Positions 54,343-64,000 of a DNA stretch of 64,000 nucleotides are shown here, piece after piece. Position 1 is the stretch's first letter; every line of letters starts with the position of its first letter. The DNA lies in the NCBI RefSeq assembly GCF_932526225.1, contig NC_064045.1:2829998-2893997 (forward strand). Direction: 5' to 3'. The notes under the pieces are model-generated. The model searched no databases. It was given only the letters and a program-made list of their open reading frames with translations, and was not told the origin of the DNA. This stretch comes from Nematostella vectensis (taxonomy: Eukaryota; Cnidaria; Anthozoa; Actiniaria; Edwardsiidae). A program made the position numbers and the translations under genes.

Positions 54343-57300
54343 GGTATAACACCACAGCAAGCGTTATGCTTCCTGTTAGCGAGAATAAGGAGTACATGCA
54401 AAGTTGTCGATTCAGAGTGAGGATTTAAAAAAGAAGGCCAATCACGCCGCTATTTTATCCTCCCACTCAATGCCGAGCCACACAAAGCATCCATTTCCAT
54501 CGGCTAATTCAAGCGAGCAACCGAGATATTTTCAATCATATATCGTCAATAATATATCAGACTTCATTCATATATGGTTATTTAAAGTTGCCAATACCAA
54601 TGGAGTGTTTGGCCGACATTCTTTTAGTAGGAATTCGCTAACTAGGGCCAGGGTAGGGCAGGCCAAGGCGCGCGCGTACCCCTCACCCCCCCCCCCCCCC
54701 CCCCGGCTACTAGCTTATTCCGAACGGTCTATCGCTCGCCTAAACACTTACATTCAAGAAATCGTTAGAGAATCTGTCCTTGAACTCGTTGGTCTGGATG
54801 AACGCGACTGTGTCCTTATGCGTGTACGCGATCATCAGCACGAGACACAGGAATATGTAGAAAAAGCCGAGCTCCCTCAGGACAGCGTACATCTTCCTCT
54901 CGCGCATGCGTGCATGCCGCATGGTAAGCAGTTTTGCCTGATCCGGAGGGAGGATTTTCGCCTTGATCTTCTTCCCAGCATTCTTGTTGTTGTTGGCCGC
55001 GGAGTACAGCCATTCCTCGTCCTCTGCAAGTTGCGCTGCCTCGTTTGGAATCTCGAACTCGCCCTTGTCTGGCTTTTTCACAACAAGGGCGAAGAAGATG
55101 GCTGTCAGGAGAACCTACAATAAAAATACAAGATTACCTACTGCAGCGCTTGGAAGCTACGAGATGAGCATGCGAAAAAAAACCCCTAAAACTTCGCGTT
55201 GGTATATATCACAATACCATCTTAAATATCAAAACACAGTACAAACCCACGAGTGAGAACCTTTATCTTGGAATCTTAACAGGTTCTTATTAATGGTTAG
55301 GTACTCCCTTGACAAATAGGATTCTTGCATAGCTTGGTGCTGTCTAGTTATGATGTGATGATTTTAAAAAACATGATTCTGCTCTAGGTAATTTTCTTCT
55401 TTTTTTTTACTTATTTATTCATTGATTTTTTTATTTTTTTCTTTGATTCATTGATTTTTTTTTTTTGGGGGGGGGGGGTTAAAACACATTTTAGGCTAAA
55501 AAATTTGAGGTTCTTACTTGAGTTTTTTTTTACTGTATTATTAATATACACGAAGTAGTCAGTAGATGAAGCACGGTGCTTGGACTCTAACAAGCAAGCC
55601 TTCATGGAGTTATAAGAGTATCGAGTTATAAGAGTCTTTAATTTGGATAGGCTAGGATGTGGGCGTTACTTTCCTATTCGTCATTCAAGTTTGAACGCCA
55701 ATACTTTTACATGCTATGTTATCAGAAATATCGAATCATACATTGTCACTCGCATGCCAAGACGATTGAATAAGAGATTAAGCTGGAATGCTTAAGAGGC
55801 TGTGTAATAAGTAGCCTGCGAACAGGCTCTCTTTGTGCTCAATCGAACTTTTAGCCTTTCGAGTGTTCAGGAGCCCTGTGGCGCGCGGTTTTAGCCCGAA
55901 ATCCCTCGCTATCGCGAGAGGAGAGGATTTCTCCTAAAGCGTCCACAACAAACTGCCTACACAAACAAACTTTTCGTCGGCCCACACACTAGCGCCTGTG
56001 TGCAGGCTATGTAATAAGTAGCAGGGCCGTAGCAAGGAGTGGGGCAGTGGGGGCACGTGCCCCCCAATATATAAAAAAAATATATAAGTAAATGACCAGT
56101 AGGGGCGTGGCTGTGCTCCCATTATTTACATAATGTTTCTCCGAGTTTCTTTCGATTGGGGGGAGGGCACAATACCTTGAGAGGTTGAGTTATCAAGACG
56201 TCTTGGATAAAGCTGACAATAGAAGATGTCAGCCAGCTCAGTGACTTGACATTCTTGAACTGCATGCCGTATAGGATGACCACGATAGCGGAGGCAGTGG
56301 TGAGTAGGAACACAAGGACCCAGGCGACGTACACCCAGTAGTAAGGTAAGCTACTGTGCTTCTTCAGCCAGATAATCGCGCGACGGAACCGGGAACCATC
56401 TAAATGTAACAAACGGGGGGCTTAAAGATCGGGCTCTACAGAGAACAACTGTGACCTCGACCATGTTTAAAACCTCGGTCATATGGGCCAACAGTAACTG
56501 GTTATGCTGTTCGTGTTGTCCCAGTCTACTATTTATTTTTGAGCAGACGAAGCTAAATATAAAAACAAGCAAACAAAATAAATAAATGAATGAATGAATG
56601 GATAAACGGATGGATGGATGGATAAATAAATAAATGGGCTAATCGGATATATCAAACATGTTCTAACATAAGTGTTGTAATAATTCCGGAGTTGAAATCA
56701 TTACGGCATAATAAGCCCCCTGCTTTCTGTCCCCAGTCCCTCACCATTCTCCCAGACCGTGCTGCGTCTACGGTTATCAACGAGGAGTGGGCTCGAGGTG
56801 AAGCTGACGCGATCCACGTCCGTGTGCACATCGTTGATTGACAGCCTCAATCTGGCGTTCTTCTCGTGTGTGGAGTCGATACTGTTATTAGAGCCGTTGG
56901 AATCATCAGATTTATCCTTCATCCTATCACAGAGAATCATATTCCAAGATAAGTGTGTATATAAGGGTGTAGTGTAGACTCAGATGCTTGTGCCACAAGA
57001 GAATCCTCAAGTCTTTGTAATAATTTCAATCATCAAGAGAGTATGGTTAAAATGTTTGAGTTTTGAATTTGGGCTCAAGCCATTGTGAAACCCAATACAG
57101 CTGTTTACGTTTTCTTGTTTCAGGTGGGTGTTGTTTGTTTTATTGCTGGAAGTTACAGAACGTTATGCGTGGTTTCGTAGGCTATAAAACTCTAATGATA
57201 TGTTCATCCAAGTAGTGAGTCTAATCCGCTTGAATCACGTCGAATTACAATCCATGCTACTACTAAAACAGCTCGATTCTTTTTAAATAATTATATAACA

Positions 57301-60300
57301 CAGAGAAAGTTGTATTTTTAAAAATAGTTAGAGTTTTGAATATTTAAAACAAAACAAGCATAAACAATCAAATTGTCACGCAGTTGTATCTAAGGACTTA
57401 ATAAAGAAATAGTAAAATTAAAAACAAATAAAAGGCGACTGTAATGGAGGGATTGCAATGCCCAAAATGATGACGTCACCTGTTGTAGCTTGTGAGGTTC
57501 TGTACAGTGAGAGAGAGCCTGGGCGGGTTGGGTCCCTTCTTATGCATGACACGGTGGGGCTTGGGTCGGACGCTCCTGAAGATCTGGACCACGATCAAGT
57601 TGACCGGGAACACGATGAGACTCGAAATGATCCCGACAAACACCTGGCGAACAAAACGATACAAACTCAGCTCTTTGTCGTCATAACACATGCTTTTTTG
57701 TCTATTAATGATGATGATGGTGATGACGATGATGATGATGATGATATTTAGTGTCTCGTGTTATATTAAAAAAGATATTTTTTTTGTTTCTGATAGCTTT
57801 TGAGTTATTATTCGATTGATGCACCGCAGACGAAGAACTAGAATACAAAAGAAAAATGAAAACCTTTTAGTGCAAAAGGCGAATGGCAACTCTCAGACCG
57901 ACCTTCTGAGTAAACACATGATCTACTCATATTTTTCACTTTTAAAAAATAAATCAGCAAAAAGCCTCTAAGAAAAAAAGAGTTGTTTCCCTGACGTTTC
58001 GTTAGCCGTTCGTATGACAACTAGCCCCGTACCCTGACTTCTATTGGCTGGGGGGCTTGTCACGTGATCATGGCTTGTCACGACGCTTTTGCCGCACGCC
58101 CTGAAGCCTGGCTAAACACTCGAAATCGGCAAATCGACGTGTCTATGGGCTTGTACGGAGCTGGGTTGAGATGTTTATGGTCAGGGCCGTAGCAGAACTC
58201 GCAATATTAGGGGGAGGGGGGCACAATACAAAAACATTAAGAAAATATTGGGGGGGGGGGGGGGGCACAGCCACGCCCCTACTGGTCATTTCCTTATAAT
58301 TGTTTAAATATATAGGTAGGTCTAGATACAAAATTTCGGATTTTTTTTAAGGATTTTTAGAGTCAAACGGGATTTTTAGAAAATCTAAAGATTTTTAGAA
58401 AATGAGGAATTTAAGAAAATTATTTAGGGTTTTAGGAATTTTAGGTAAAATTCCTAAAATTTTTTAGGTAAAATTCCTACCAAATACTGCCGATTTTCGA
58501 TAGAAATGTGATTCATTCCACTGAACCGATCGTCAATAACATTGTCTAGTAACCTTGCTTGGCTATTTAGTCACTGTCGTACAAAAGAACCGATCAGCGG
58601 CTTACCACAAGACTAGCTGTGTATGGTGTGTATGTATGGTGTAGTATGATACGGTATGATACACTATCTTATGATACACTTCAGGATGCGTTACTTAAAG
58701 TAATTACCGACACTGTAATCGTCGCACCAGTTAGAAGTCAGTATTTAGAAGTTAGTTGTCAGAAAAACATGCGCAAATCGAGAAAAGTTATTTCTTTCGA
58801 TGCGAATAATGCTGAATTGCGCATTAATACATATACAATAAATAAAGAACATAAGATAAAGGTATTTTTTATAATTAGGGGGATTGGCATATTTATGGAA
58901 GAAAAAAAAAGAAAATTCAAGATTTTTAGGAGTAGAAATCGGGATTTTTTAGACAAATTCGGGATTTTTAGACTATTTTTGAGAAACTCCGGAGAGAGTT
59001 TTAGACCATTTTTAGGGAGTTAAGTATCTAGGCCTATATATTGGGGGGCACGTGCCCCCAGTGCCCCACCCCCTGCTGTGGCCCTGATGGTTTATAAAGG
59101 AAACTGTTATACGAGCATCTCAGCATAAAACCAGTCGAGTACGAACTCTCACATATCTCACTACAACTGAGATTATTCACTTCATCTAAGGCTGGTTTTA
59201 CCTGTTGCCATGTGAACAGGAATCCGGCGAAGTTATTAGCGGAGCCTTGCTGCGCCTCAGGAATACGACCCCAGAACATGGCGCTAGTCATCATCGACAT
59301 CATCATCAGACACAGGCAGCAGGAGAGGCGCTGGACCCGAGTGAACCTAAACACAGGGAACCCATTAGCAAACAAACACAGGGAGCCCAATCCTCATGAG
59401 ACAAAGGCAACAGGAGAGGCGCTGGACTCGAGTGAACCTTAACACAGGGAACCCATTCACAAAAAACACAGGGAGCCCAAACACCACCAGACAAAGGCAA
59501 CAGGAAAGGCGATGGACCTGAGTGAACTAAACACAGGGAGCCCATTAAAAACATACGAAAGCCTAAAATAATAAATAGGGAGATATCTTATTAGATAATG
59601 ACAGAAAACGAGGAAATAAATTAAGGATCAAGTGACAGATGCTTACCTGCTATTGGCTGGTCGTGCAAAGACTGAAAACCATAAGTGGCTGTCGCTAAGG
59701 TTACGGCGCGTGCGCGCTACGAATAGATGCTGGAACTCGGTAAGTTCCTCCCTGCTAGCAAGAGGCACAAGACGCTCGACCTGCGAAACACGGACAGGGT
59801 GAACATGTGAACCTATGTCAAGTGACCATCCCTAAATCACTTTACTTGTCTGTAGAAACTAAGAGCTGCAGCCGTGAGAAAATAAACAATTGCGATATTT
59901 GAAGCCGTTTTTCTTATTTCCCCCTACGGACTGGTTTCCGTCCTCATCCCTCGGCTCGACGTTTTCTATTTTCCCCTGCGAATTTGACTAGTACTTGGTG
60001 TAACCTCCTGATAGTAATCCCCTTCGCATTTGACTAGTACTTGGTGTAATCTCCTGATGGTAAGCCCCTTCGCATTTGACTAGTACTTGGTCTAACCTCC
60101 TGATGGTAATCCCCTTCGCATTTGACTAGTACTTGGTGTAACCTCCTGATGGTAATCCCCTTCGCATTTGACTAGTACTTGGTCTAACCTCCTGATGGTA
60201 ATCCCCTTCGCATTTGACTAGTACTTGGTGTAACCTCCTGATGGTAATCCCCTTCGCATTTGACTAGTACTTGGTGTAACCTCCTGATGGTAATCTCCTC

Positions 60301-63300
60301 CGCATTTGACTAGTACTTGGTGTAACCTCCTGATGGTGATCCCCTTCGCATTTGACTAGTACTTGGTCTAACCTCCTGATGGTGATCCCCTTCGCATTTG
60401 ACTAGTACTTGGTCTAACCTCCTGATGGTGATCCCCTTCGCATTTGACTAGTACTTGGTCTAACCTCCTGATGGTAATCCCCTTCGCATTTAACTAGTAC
60501 TTGGTCTAACCTCCTGATGGTGATCCCCTTCGCACTTGACTAGTACTTGGTCTAACCTCTTGATGGTAATCCTTTTCGCATTTAACTAGTACTTGGTCTA
60601 ACCTCCTGATGGTAATCCTTGTACTAGAACATTTGTAAGGTTGCTTCACATTTCGAAAAGTCTCTGTACTTTTTGTCACAATCTCCCTACTAACTCCCCC
60701 CCCCCCTATTTTTTCTCTATTCACCCCGGGTGCCATGGTCCACTTTTAACACCCGCTTTTAACCACCCCCTTTTTTTCTTCTCCACCCACCCCTGGTGCC
60801 ATGGTAACCAACACGTCATCTCACCTGCCCGTCATCCTCGTCCACAGCAAGCCAGCGGTTGCATATGAAATAATACCGATCGTCATTCTGCAAGTCGATC
60901 ACCATCACCCGGCTCAGGAACCACGACCCCCCGGAATTATCATGCCAGATGCGTATATACGGGAGGGGTCCTAATATGCTGGGCGTGGTGAGGAGGAAAG
61001 TGTTCACGCACCCCCTCTGGAAGGGCGGCCTCTGGGGATCGTCGAGGACGCGGGCTTCCGTCTCGTTCTCCTCGCCGTACATAATCATGCTGACCTTAGA
61101 GGTGGTGCCCGCGCCCCGGCGCATGCTGGTCCAAAGGGTGATCTCATAGCGGTACGTATCGGACGGGTCATTGTCCGGGAGTGGACACACACCGACCTGC
61201 GAAGTGAACCGACACAATTTTGAACTTCTAAAGGCATTGACAGTACTGGATATCAAAAATAGAGAAAACTAAATTGCATTGGGAATAAAAGACGTTTAAA
61301 ATAAATTTATAATTATTGTCATATCTGGAAGTAACAGAAGGCGATATACATATTCTTTTTTTTATTAAAAATAGAGGGAATTGATGGCTTCGAGAATAGG
61401 AGACATTTTAGTTACTTCGTTATTGTCATTTCTGGAAATAACAGAAGGCGATGTAGTTTTTGTGATTCTAAGTGATTTGGTTCTACATGTATGTTACTGT
61501 GTGATGGCATTAAGAAGTGTATACCACAAGGCCAATGTTCGGAAAACAGAAACAGAGTCTAGATTGCCAAGAAATGATAGGAATCATGCCCGGAATCACG
61601 TGATGCCCGATGTTGACGTCACGTGCTCGCAGCCTCATGTATAGAATATATGTTTGAACAATTTTTATACTTATATGACTTAGTGCGGCTTATTCACCTT
61701 GACTAAGTCAGCCCTGTCTTTCTTTCTTGCCCAAATGAGCCCGAGAAAGTAGACACAGAATATGCCCGACACGAAGATGAAGAGGGCGTAGCCTTTCTTG
61801 AAATCTTCTGCGGTGAGCGGACCAATAGGGTTTGGTGCCACAACAAACGAACCGAAGAACGTCAGATGGTTACACAGACAGTGGGTCTCCTTGATGGAAG
61901 TCTTGTTGGATACCTGTGGACAAACGCACTATACGTGAACACTGGAACAGGGAGCTCTGGTATGGCCTAAACTATCTGTACGTAATCACTCGATGAATTA
62001 AGAGACATGAAAACGTCATCTTTTGGAAACAGAAGACTGCGCGAGAAAGCATTTTTTTTATATTTCAGCGTCTATTGAAATAAATAGATCGTGAAATAAG
62101 GTCGTGGCAATCGTTAGACCCCTGGAAAAGTTCAGCCGTACATGTACAACGACATGTTTATATGACAGAATCAGGTAGGTGGGCGAAACCACCTGTTACC
62201 CTTGGGAGCTTTAATCTTGCATAATCAACCTTCCCCTCCCCTCCCCCCTTCGTTATGGTCCATTGGAAGATCCTGGACTCTCCCCTGGAACCATACCTTG
62301 CATCCCGAGCTCCTCCATTTCTCCGAGTCCCCCTCTCTCCAGTACTGGCAAGCAACACTCCGCACGTCTATTGTGTAATTAGCCTCGAACTGGGACGCCA
62401 CGCCCACCGAGCTACCCGCACTGCTTCCTGGGATCTGAACAGACTGCTGTATCGCCTGGGCTTTGAGAGTCAAGTGTAGGTCTGCGCTTCTTTTAAATGA
62501 ACTCAAATCCATCAGCAGAAACGTATAGTTGTCGACTCTTTGGAACCGCTCAGGCAAGGCATCGTCGGAATTTGGAAGTCCAACTTTCAGATCATACTCA
62601 TTGGGCGTCGGTTTTGACCCAAATCTTACAAAAAGTGTCAATGGTTCGCTAGGTTCAACGTAGATAAGTAGTGGTGAGTTCAGCGCGACTTCGCTCTTGA
62701 TTCTGTAAAAGTGCGTTCGGTTCTTATTGTTCTCAAAGGTATTGGTGAATTTCCTGGCCGATTTCTGGTCAGCTGGTATGACAACCTCGATATCTTCCAG
62801 TGTGTTTTGGACACTGATTTCTTTGTTGCTGTCGGCGAGACGAAATTCTAAGCCTATGACATCGCCAGTGATGAATGGTGAGATGTCGGAGTCCCACGAC
62901 ATAGGGTTACCATTGAAATTCACCGCCTGGAGAGCAGAATAAATACCAATTATGAGAGCTTTGCCATACTTCTCATATCATCAGAAATGATTGAAATACT
63001 CGGTGGAAGTTCAAAGGGTATTTGTGTTACCCACAGAAAGCCGACCCCCACTATTAGGAGCGCTACTCTAACGGACCATGACTATGGAATTTTAAGGATT
63101 GCAATGTGTTCTTCAATGAGCTCGAGTAGGTCCGACAAACCTAAGTGACCGAGATTTTTAGTCAACTGAATGTAAAAAATGAAAATAATAATAATAATAA
63201 TACAATTTTCATAAATAAAAAGAAAATCTCAACAACGATGGTTACGTGTCTAACCTGAATATTGATCTTATCCTCGTCGCCAATCCCCGCCTTCTTCCCG

Positions 63301-63524
63301 TCAATGAGCGCGCTTCTCGAGGGGAGCACAAACTGTCCCGACTTTAAGGCTATGGACTCGCTCCCGACCGACATAAACGTCTTCTTCTCTAGCTGTACAT
63401 TAAAGGTCTTGGTCCGGACTGTAGTCTTGTTTTCGGACACAACTTTGCTCAGTTGAAGAATTACATTGAGCGTGTTTATAGCTTTATTCAGAGTATCAAC
63501 CACCACCTGGGCGTCAGCGGCAGA
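50602..63524 (-). CDS. Gene B: polycystin-1-like (GAIN-GPS/PLAT/11-TM channel), 5' partial
   Basis: Fourteen exons join in phase on the minus strand: 63524-63255, 62926-62297, 61913-61698, 61196-60825, 59780-59647, 59346-59202, 57643-57480, 56923-56745, 56399-56176, 55114-54752, 54099-53931, 53408-53186, 52466-51982, 51347-50602 (TGA). The visible protein is about 1439 residues: GAIN (1-300), GPS across exons 2 and 3, TM1, PLAT (about 380-515), TM2-TM6, polycystin extracellular domain, channel helices, and a C-terminal coiled coil (QVSELENRLEKLVERTDLL). It is a paralogue of gene A in inverted, tail-to-tail orientation. REJ and earlier domains should lie beyond 64000. By family, it is a receptor-like channel subunit that partners TRPP proteins. 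Confidence 0.9.
51612..51741. mobile_element. MITE family copy 2, in gene B intron 13
   Basis: The termini GTTTTCAAAATCCCGTG and CACGGGTTTTTGAAAAC are inverse with one mismatch, 130 bp overall. It is homologous to 37821-37948. Confidence 0.65.
51982..52466 (-). CDS. Gene B exon 13: polycystin domain end and channel start
   Basis: The acceptor is tgtcgttgtag|CTACGTG and the donor is GCAG|GTTTGT. It encodes YVFVLEPGMDNMKNLKNLEE, LWLDRKSRVIITEFTTYNAQ, a TM (DIMYFVLTLEGVFVLFILFF) and WNVVEFVINVSALIAIALYI. The acceptor is the last unit of a 34-bp minisatellite that fills the preceding intron. Confidence 0.9.
52461..53005 (-). repeat. 34-bp minisatellite, each unit carrying the exon 13 splice acceptor
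   Basis: Sixteen units of 34 bp. Read on the minus strand, each is CCATTATATTGTCGTTGTAG followed by CTACGTGCTTGTTA. The first 13 nt of exon 13 (CTACGTGTTTGTT) match the unit, so the array grew from the intron-exon junction. Twelve units keep AG and four have AAC there. Use of any upstream AG would insert 34n nt and meet a TAG, so only the proximal site gives the full protein. Confidence 0.9.
53186..53408 (-). CDS. Gene B exon 12: polycystin extracellular domain
   Basis: The acceptor is tccctctag|GAACTTGC and the donor is GGAGG|GTAAGA (phase 1 in, phase 2 out). It encodes TCAVPKDITFVTQDCFGEYS and QLDGYPVWANVSSYSGGG, matching gene A DSCEVPKDM... and the YDGGGYVADLG region. Confidence 0.9.
53931..54099 (-). 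CDS. Gene B exon 11: start of polycystin extracellular domain
   Basis: The acceptor is cctgttgcag|ATTCAGAC and the donor is ACAG|GTTAGC. It is 169 nt, identical in length and phase to gene A exon 11. It encodes IQTDAGFWKWAKKDLLPNLF and GGARLRLIRVKT. Confidence 0.9.
54105..54350. repeat. (AAC)n-rich minisatellite in gene B intron 10
   Basis: AACAACAAC runs are interrupted by recurring GGTATAACAAC units. All long frames through it are low-complexity artefacts. Confidence 0.9.
54752..55114 (-). CDS. Gene B exon 10: TM5 end, cytoplasmic loop, TM6
   Basis: The acceptor is attttattgtag|GTTCTCCTG and the donor is AAT|GTAAGT. The 363 nt in phase 0 encode VLLTAIFFALVVKKPDKGEF, a basic KKIKAKILPPDQAKLL loop and TM6 (GFFYIFLCLVLMIAYT). 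It aligns with the end of gene A exon 10. Confidence 0.9.
55115..56175. repeat. Gene B intron 9 with dispersed repeats
   Basis: Homopolymer and TTTATT-rich tracts lie at 55390-55470. An AGCCTGCGAACAGGCTC palindrome lies near 55815. A fragment 56022-56120 begins CAGGGCCGTAGCAAG and contains GGGGGCACGTGCCCCCC, the same family as the element at 58182-59086. Confidence 0.5.
56176..56399 (-). CDS. Gene B exon 9: TM4 and TM5
   Basis: The acceptor is gttacatttag|ATGGTTCC and the donor is CTCAAG|GTATTG. It encodes FRRAIIWLKKHSSLPYYWVY, AWVLVFLLTTASAIVVILYG and SSIVSFIQDVLITQPLK, the conserved FxxDxxxxQPLK motif after TM5 start. Confidence 0.9.
56745..56923 (-). CDS. Gene B exon 8: cytoplasmic loop
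   Basis: The acceptor is ctctgtgatag|GATGAAGG and the donor is AATG|GTGAGG. It encodes KDKSDDSNGSNNSIDSTHEK and DRVSFTSSPLLVDNRRRSTV, a Ser/Asn-rich loop between TM3 and TM4 with possible phosphosites (RRRST). Confidence 0.8.
57480..57643 (-). CDS. Gene B exon 7: TM3
   Basis: The acceptor is gttcgccag|GTGTTTGTC and the donor is AACAG|GTGACG. It encodes VFVGIISSLIVFPVNLIVVQ then IFRSVRPKPH, matching the gene A segment GVQSSLITLPVGLICVALF. Confidence 0.9.
57644..59201. other. Gene B intron 6, repeats only
   Basis: It contains a (GAT)n run at 57705-57748, the 0.9-kb inverted-terminus element at 58182-59086, and an AT-rich segment with repeated GGGATTTTTAGA/GGAATTTTAGG motifs (58330-58480 and 58920-59010). 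No exon was seen. Confidence 0.5.
58182..59086. mobile_element. hAT-like candidate element (0.9 kb)
   Basis: It begins CAGGGCCGTAGCAG and ends CTGCTGTGGCCCTG (inverse with two mismatches). Subterminal G-runs and GGGGGGCACGTGCCCCC recur in the fragment at 56022. No clear target duplication and no transposase frame were found, so the ends are tentative. Confidence 0.45.
59202..59346 (-). CDS. Gene B exon 6: TM2
   Basis: The acceptor is ctgtgtttag|GTTCACTC and the donor is CAACAG|GTAAAA. It enters in phase 2 and encodes RFTRVQRLSCCLCLMMMSMM and FAGFLFTWQQ. FTRVQRLSCCL is a hallmark after the PLAT domain in this family. Partial copies of its start lie just upstream in the intron. Confidence 0.9.
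59330..59545 (-). repeat. Three tandem copies of exon 6 start with acceptor
   Basis: Reading on the minus strand, copies at about 59530-59480, 59445-59395 and the exon itself share CCCTGTGTTTAG/TTAAG followed by GTTCACTCGGGTCCAGCGCC TCTCCTG.TGCC. The copy nearest the exon is the only one that continues into the open TM2 frame. Units are about 80-95 bp. Confidence 0.8.
59647..59780 (-). CDS. Gene B exon 5: post-PLAT segment
   Basis: The acceptor is gtgtttcgcag|GTCGAGCG and the donor is AGCAG|GTAAGC. It encodes VERLVPLASREELTEFQHLF and DSHLWFSVFARPANS, aligning with gene A EDHLWLSILTKPTYS. Confidence 0.9.
59975..60625. repeat. 46-bp minisatellite in gene B intron 4
   Basis: About 14 units of 46 bp (CGCATTTGACTAGTACTTGG, TSTAACCTCCTGATGGTAAT, CCCCTT) with a G/C variant in TTGGTSTAA. 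Nothing else was seen in 59781-60824 apart from C-runs near 60690. Confidence 0.95.
60825..61196 (-). CDS. Gene B exon 4: PLAT domain
   Basis: The acceptor is acttcgcag|GTCGGTGT and the donor is GGGCAG|GTGAGA. The 372 nt in phase 0 encode YRYEITLWTSMRRGAGTTSK, RIWHDNSGGSWFLSRVMVID and YYFICNRWLAVDEDDG, the canonical PLAT/LH2 sandwich used for lipid or protein contacts on the cytosolic side. Confidence 0.95.
61698..61913 (-). CDS. Gene B exon 3: second half of GPS and TM1
   Basis: The acceptor is gtccacag|GTATCCAA and the donor is GTCAAG|GTGAAT. It encodes VSNKTSIKETHCLCNHLTFF, then GSFVVAPNPI and TM1 (YALFIFVSGIFCVYFLGLIW) with a basic stop-transfer. The HL^T cleavage triad is present. Confidence 0.95.
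62297..62926 (-). CDS. Gene B exon 2: GAIN beta core and first half of GPS
   Basis: The acceptor is ctctccag|GCGGTGAAT and the donor is TGCAAG|GTATGG. It is 630 nt in phase 0. It encodes AVNFNGNPMSWDSDISPFIT to VACQYWREGDSEKWRSSGCK. It equals gene A exons 6, 7 and 8 fused, and the splice position inside the GPS is the same in both genes. Confidence 0.95.
63255..63524 (-). CDS. Gene B exon 1 (first visible): GAIN segment
   Basis: The acceptor is tttctcttcag|TCTGCCGCT and the donor is ATTCAG|GTTAGA. The 270 nt in phase 0 encode SAADAQVVVDTLNKAINTLN and a strand-rich end. It corresponds to gene A exon 5. The upstream intron runs off the window. Confidence 0.85.
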
Positions 63525-63535
63525 CTGAAGAGAAA

Positions 63536-64000
63536 GAGGGACAAAAAGTGACGACTATTGGACAAGGATGGACCAACAAAGAGGGACAAAAAGTGACGAC
63601 TATTGGACAAGGATGGACCAACAAAGAGGGACAAAAAGTGACGACTATTGGACAAGGATGGACCAACAAAGAGGGACAAAAGGTGACGACTATTGGACAA
63701 GGATGGACCAACAAAGAGGGACAAAAAGTGACGACTATTGGACAAGGATGGACCAACAAAGAGGGACAAAAAGTGACGACTATTGGACAAGGATGGACCA
63801 ACAAAGAGAGACAAAAAGTGACGACTATTGGACAAGGATGGACCAACAAGGAGGGACAAAAAGTTGGCGACTATTGGACAAGGATGGACAAACAAGGAGG
63901 GACAAAAAGTGACGACTATTGGACAAGGATGGACCAACAAGAGGGGACAAAAAGTGACGACTATTGGACAAGGATGGACCAACAAGAGGGGACAAAAAGT
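63536..64000. repeat. 45-bp minisatellite in the upstream intron of gene B
   Basis: About 10 units of 45 bp (GAGGGACAAAAAGTGACGAC, TATTGGACAAGGATGGACCA, ACAAA) run to the window end. The unit is exactly 15 codons, so frames such as DQQRGTKSDDYWTR repeats on + and HPCPIVVTFCPSLLV repeats on - stay open. Confidence 0.95.

Noticed and set aside
54404-55123. 239-codon plus-strand frame
   Set aside because: It is antisense to gene B exon 10 and crosses low-complexity C-runs; no homology pattern.
61381-61644. 87-codon plus-strand frame
   Set aside because: Lies in a gene B intron on the opposite strand, with duplicated AGAAGGCGAT repeats and no family signal.
1-64000. tRNA or rRNA genes
   Set aside because: None recognised on a read-through; short A/B-box-like matches were not accompanied by a cloverleaf. 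A tRNAscan run would be decisive.

Overview
The window reads as intron-rich animal DNA, most likely an anthozoan cnidarian (Nematostella-like). This rests on GT-AG split genes, polycystin-1/REJ-type genes, single-exon class A GPCRs of the kind expanded in cnidarians, and abundant minisatellites and MITEs. No prokaryotic, organellar or rRNA feature was seen. The species is an inference.

The frame of the window is two polycystin-1-like genes arranged tail to tail. Gene A (+ strand, 9-24119, 5' end missing) can be spliced by eye into 12 exons giving about 1969 residues: REJ end, GAIN/GPS, TM1, PLAT, and 10 more membrane segments ending in a polycystin channel module with an acidic tail. Gene B (- strand, 63524-50602, 5' end beyond the window) gives 14 exons and about 1439 residues with the same order, ending in a coiled coil. 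Splice phases agree at every junction I could check. Several exon boundaries are shared between A and B, but gene A has lost (or B gained) blocks of introns.

Nested antisense in the 8.6-kb fifth intron of gene A is gene C (about 12356-6355, - strand). It has small phase-consistent exons, one membrane segment, a duplicated cytoplasmic exon (one copy frameshifted), a charged linker with lesions, and a C-terminal papain-fold-like cysteine peptidase domain.

Between A and B lie three single-exon rhodopsin-class GPCRs: a pseudogene (26613-25679, -), an intact 323-aa gene (29583-30554, +) and an intact 359-aa gene (35029-36108, +). They are followed by a 70-bp minisatellite and a 9.1-kb satellite of 55-bp units (40421-49518).

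The most unusual features are tandem arrays built from exon edges inside the polycystin introns. Gene A has nine copies of the end of the GPS exon with its splice donor, and three of the added copies form complete 51-nt in-frame microexons. Gene B has one intron built of 34-bp units that each carry the 3' splice site and the first bases of the next exon, and another intron with three copies of an exon start. The window also holds several copies of a repeat with a hammerhead-ribozyme-like core, candidate hAT-like and TTAA-flanked elements, and several other MITE-like inverted repeats.
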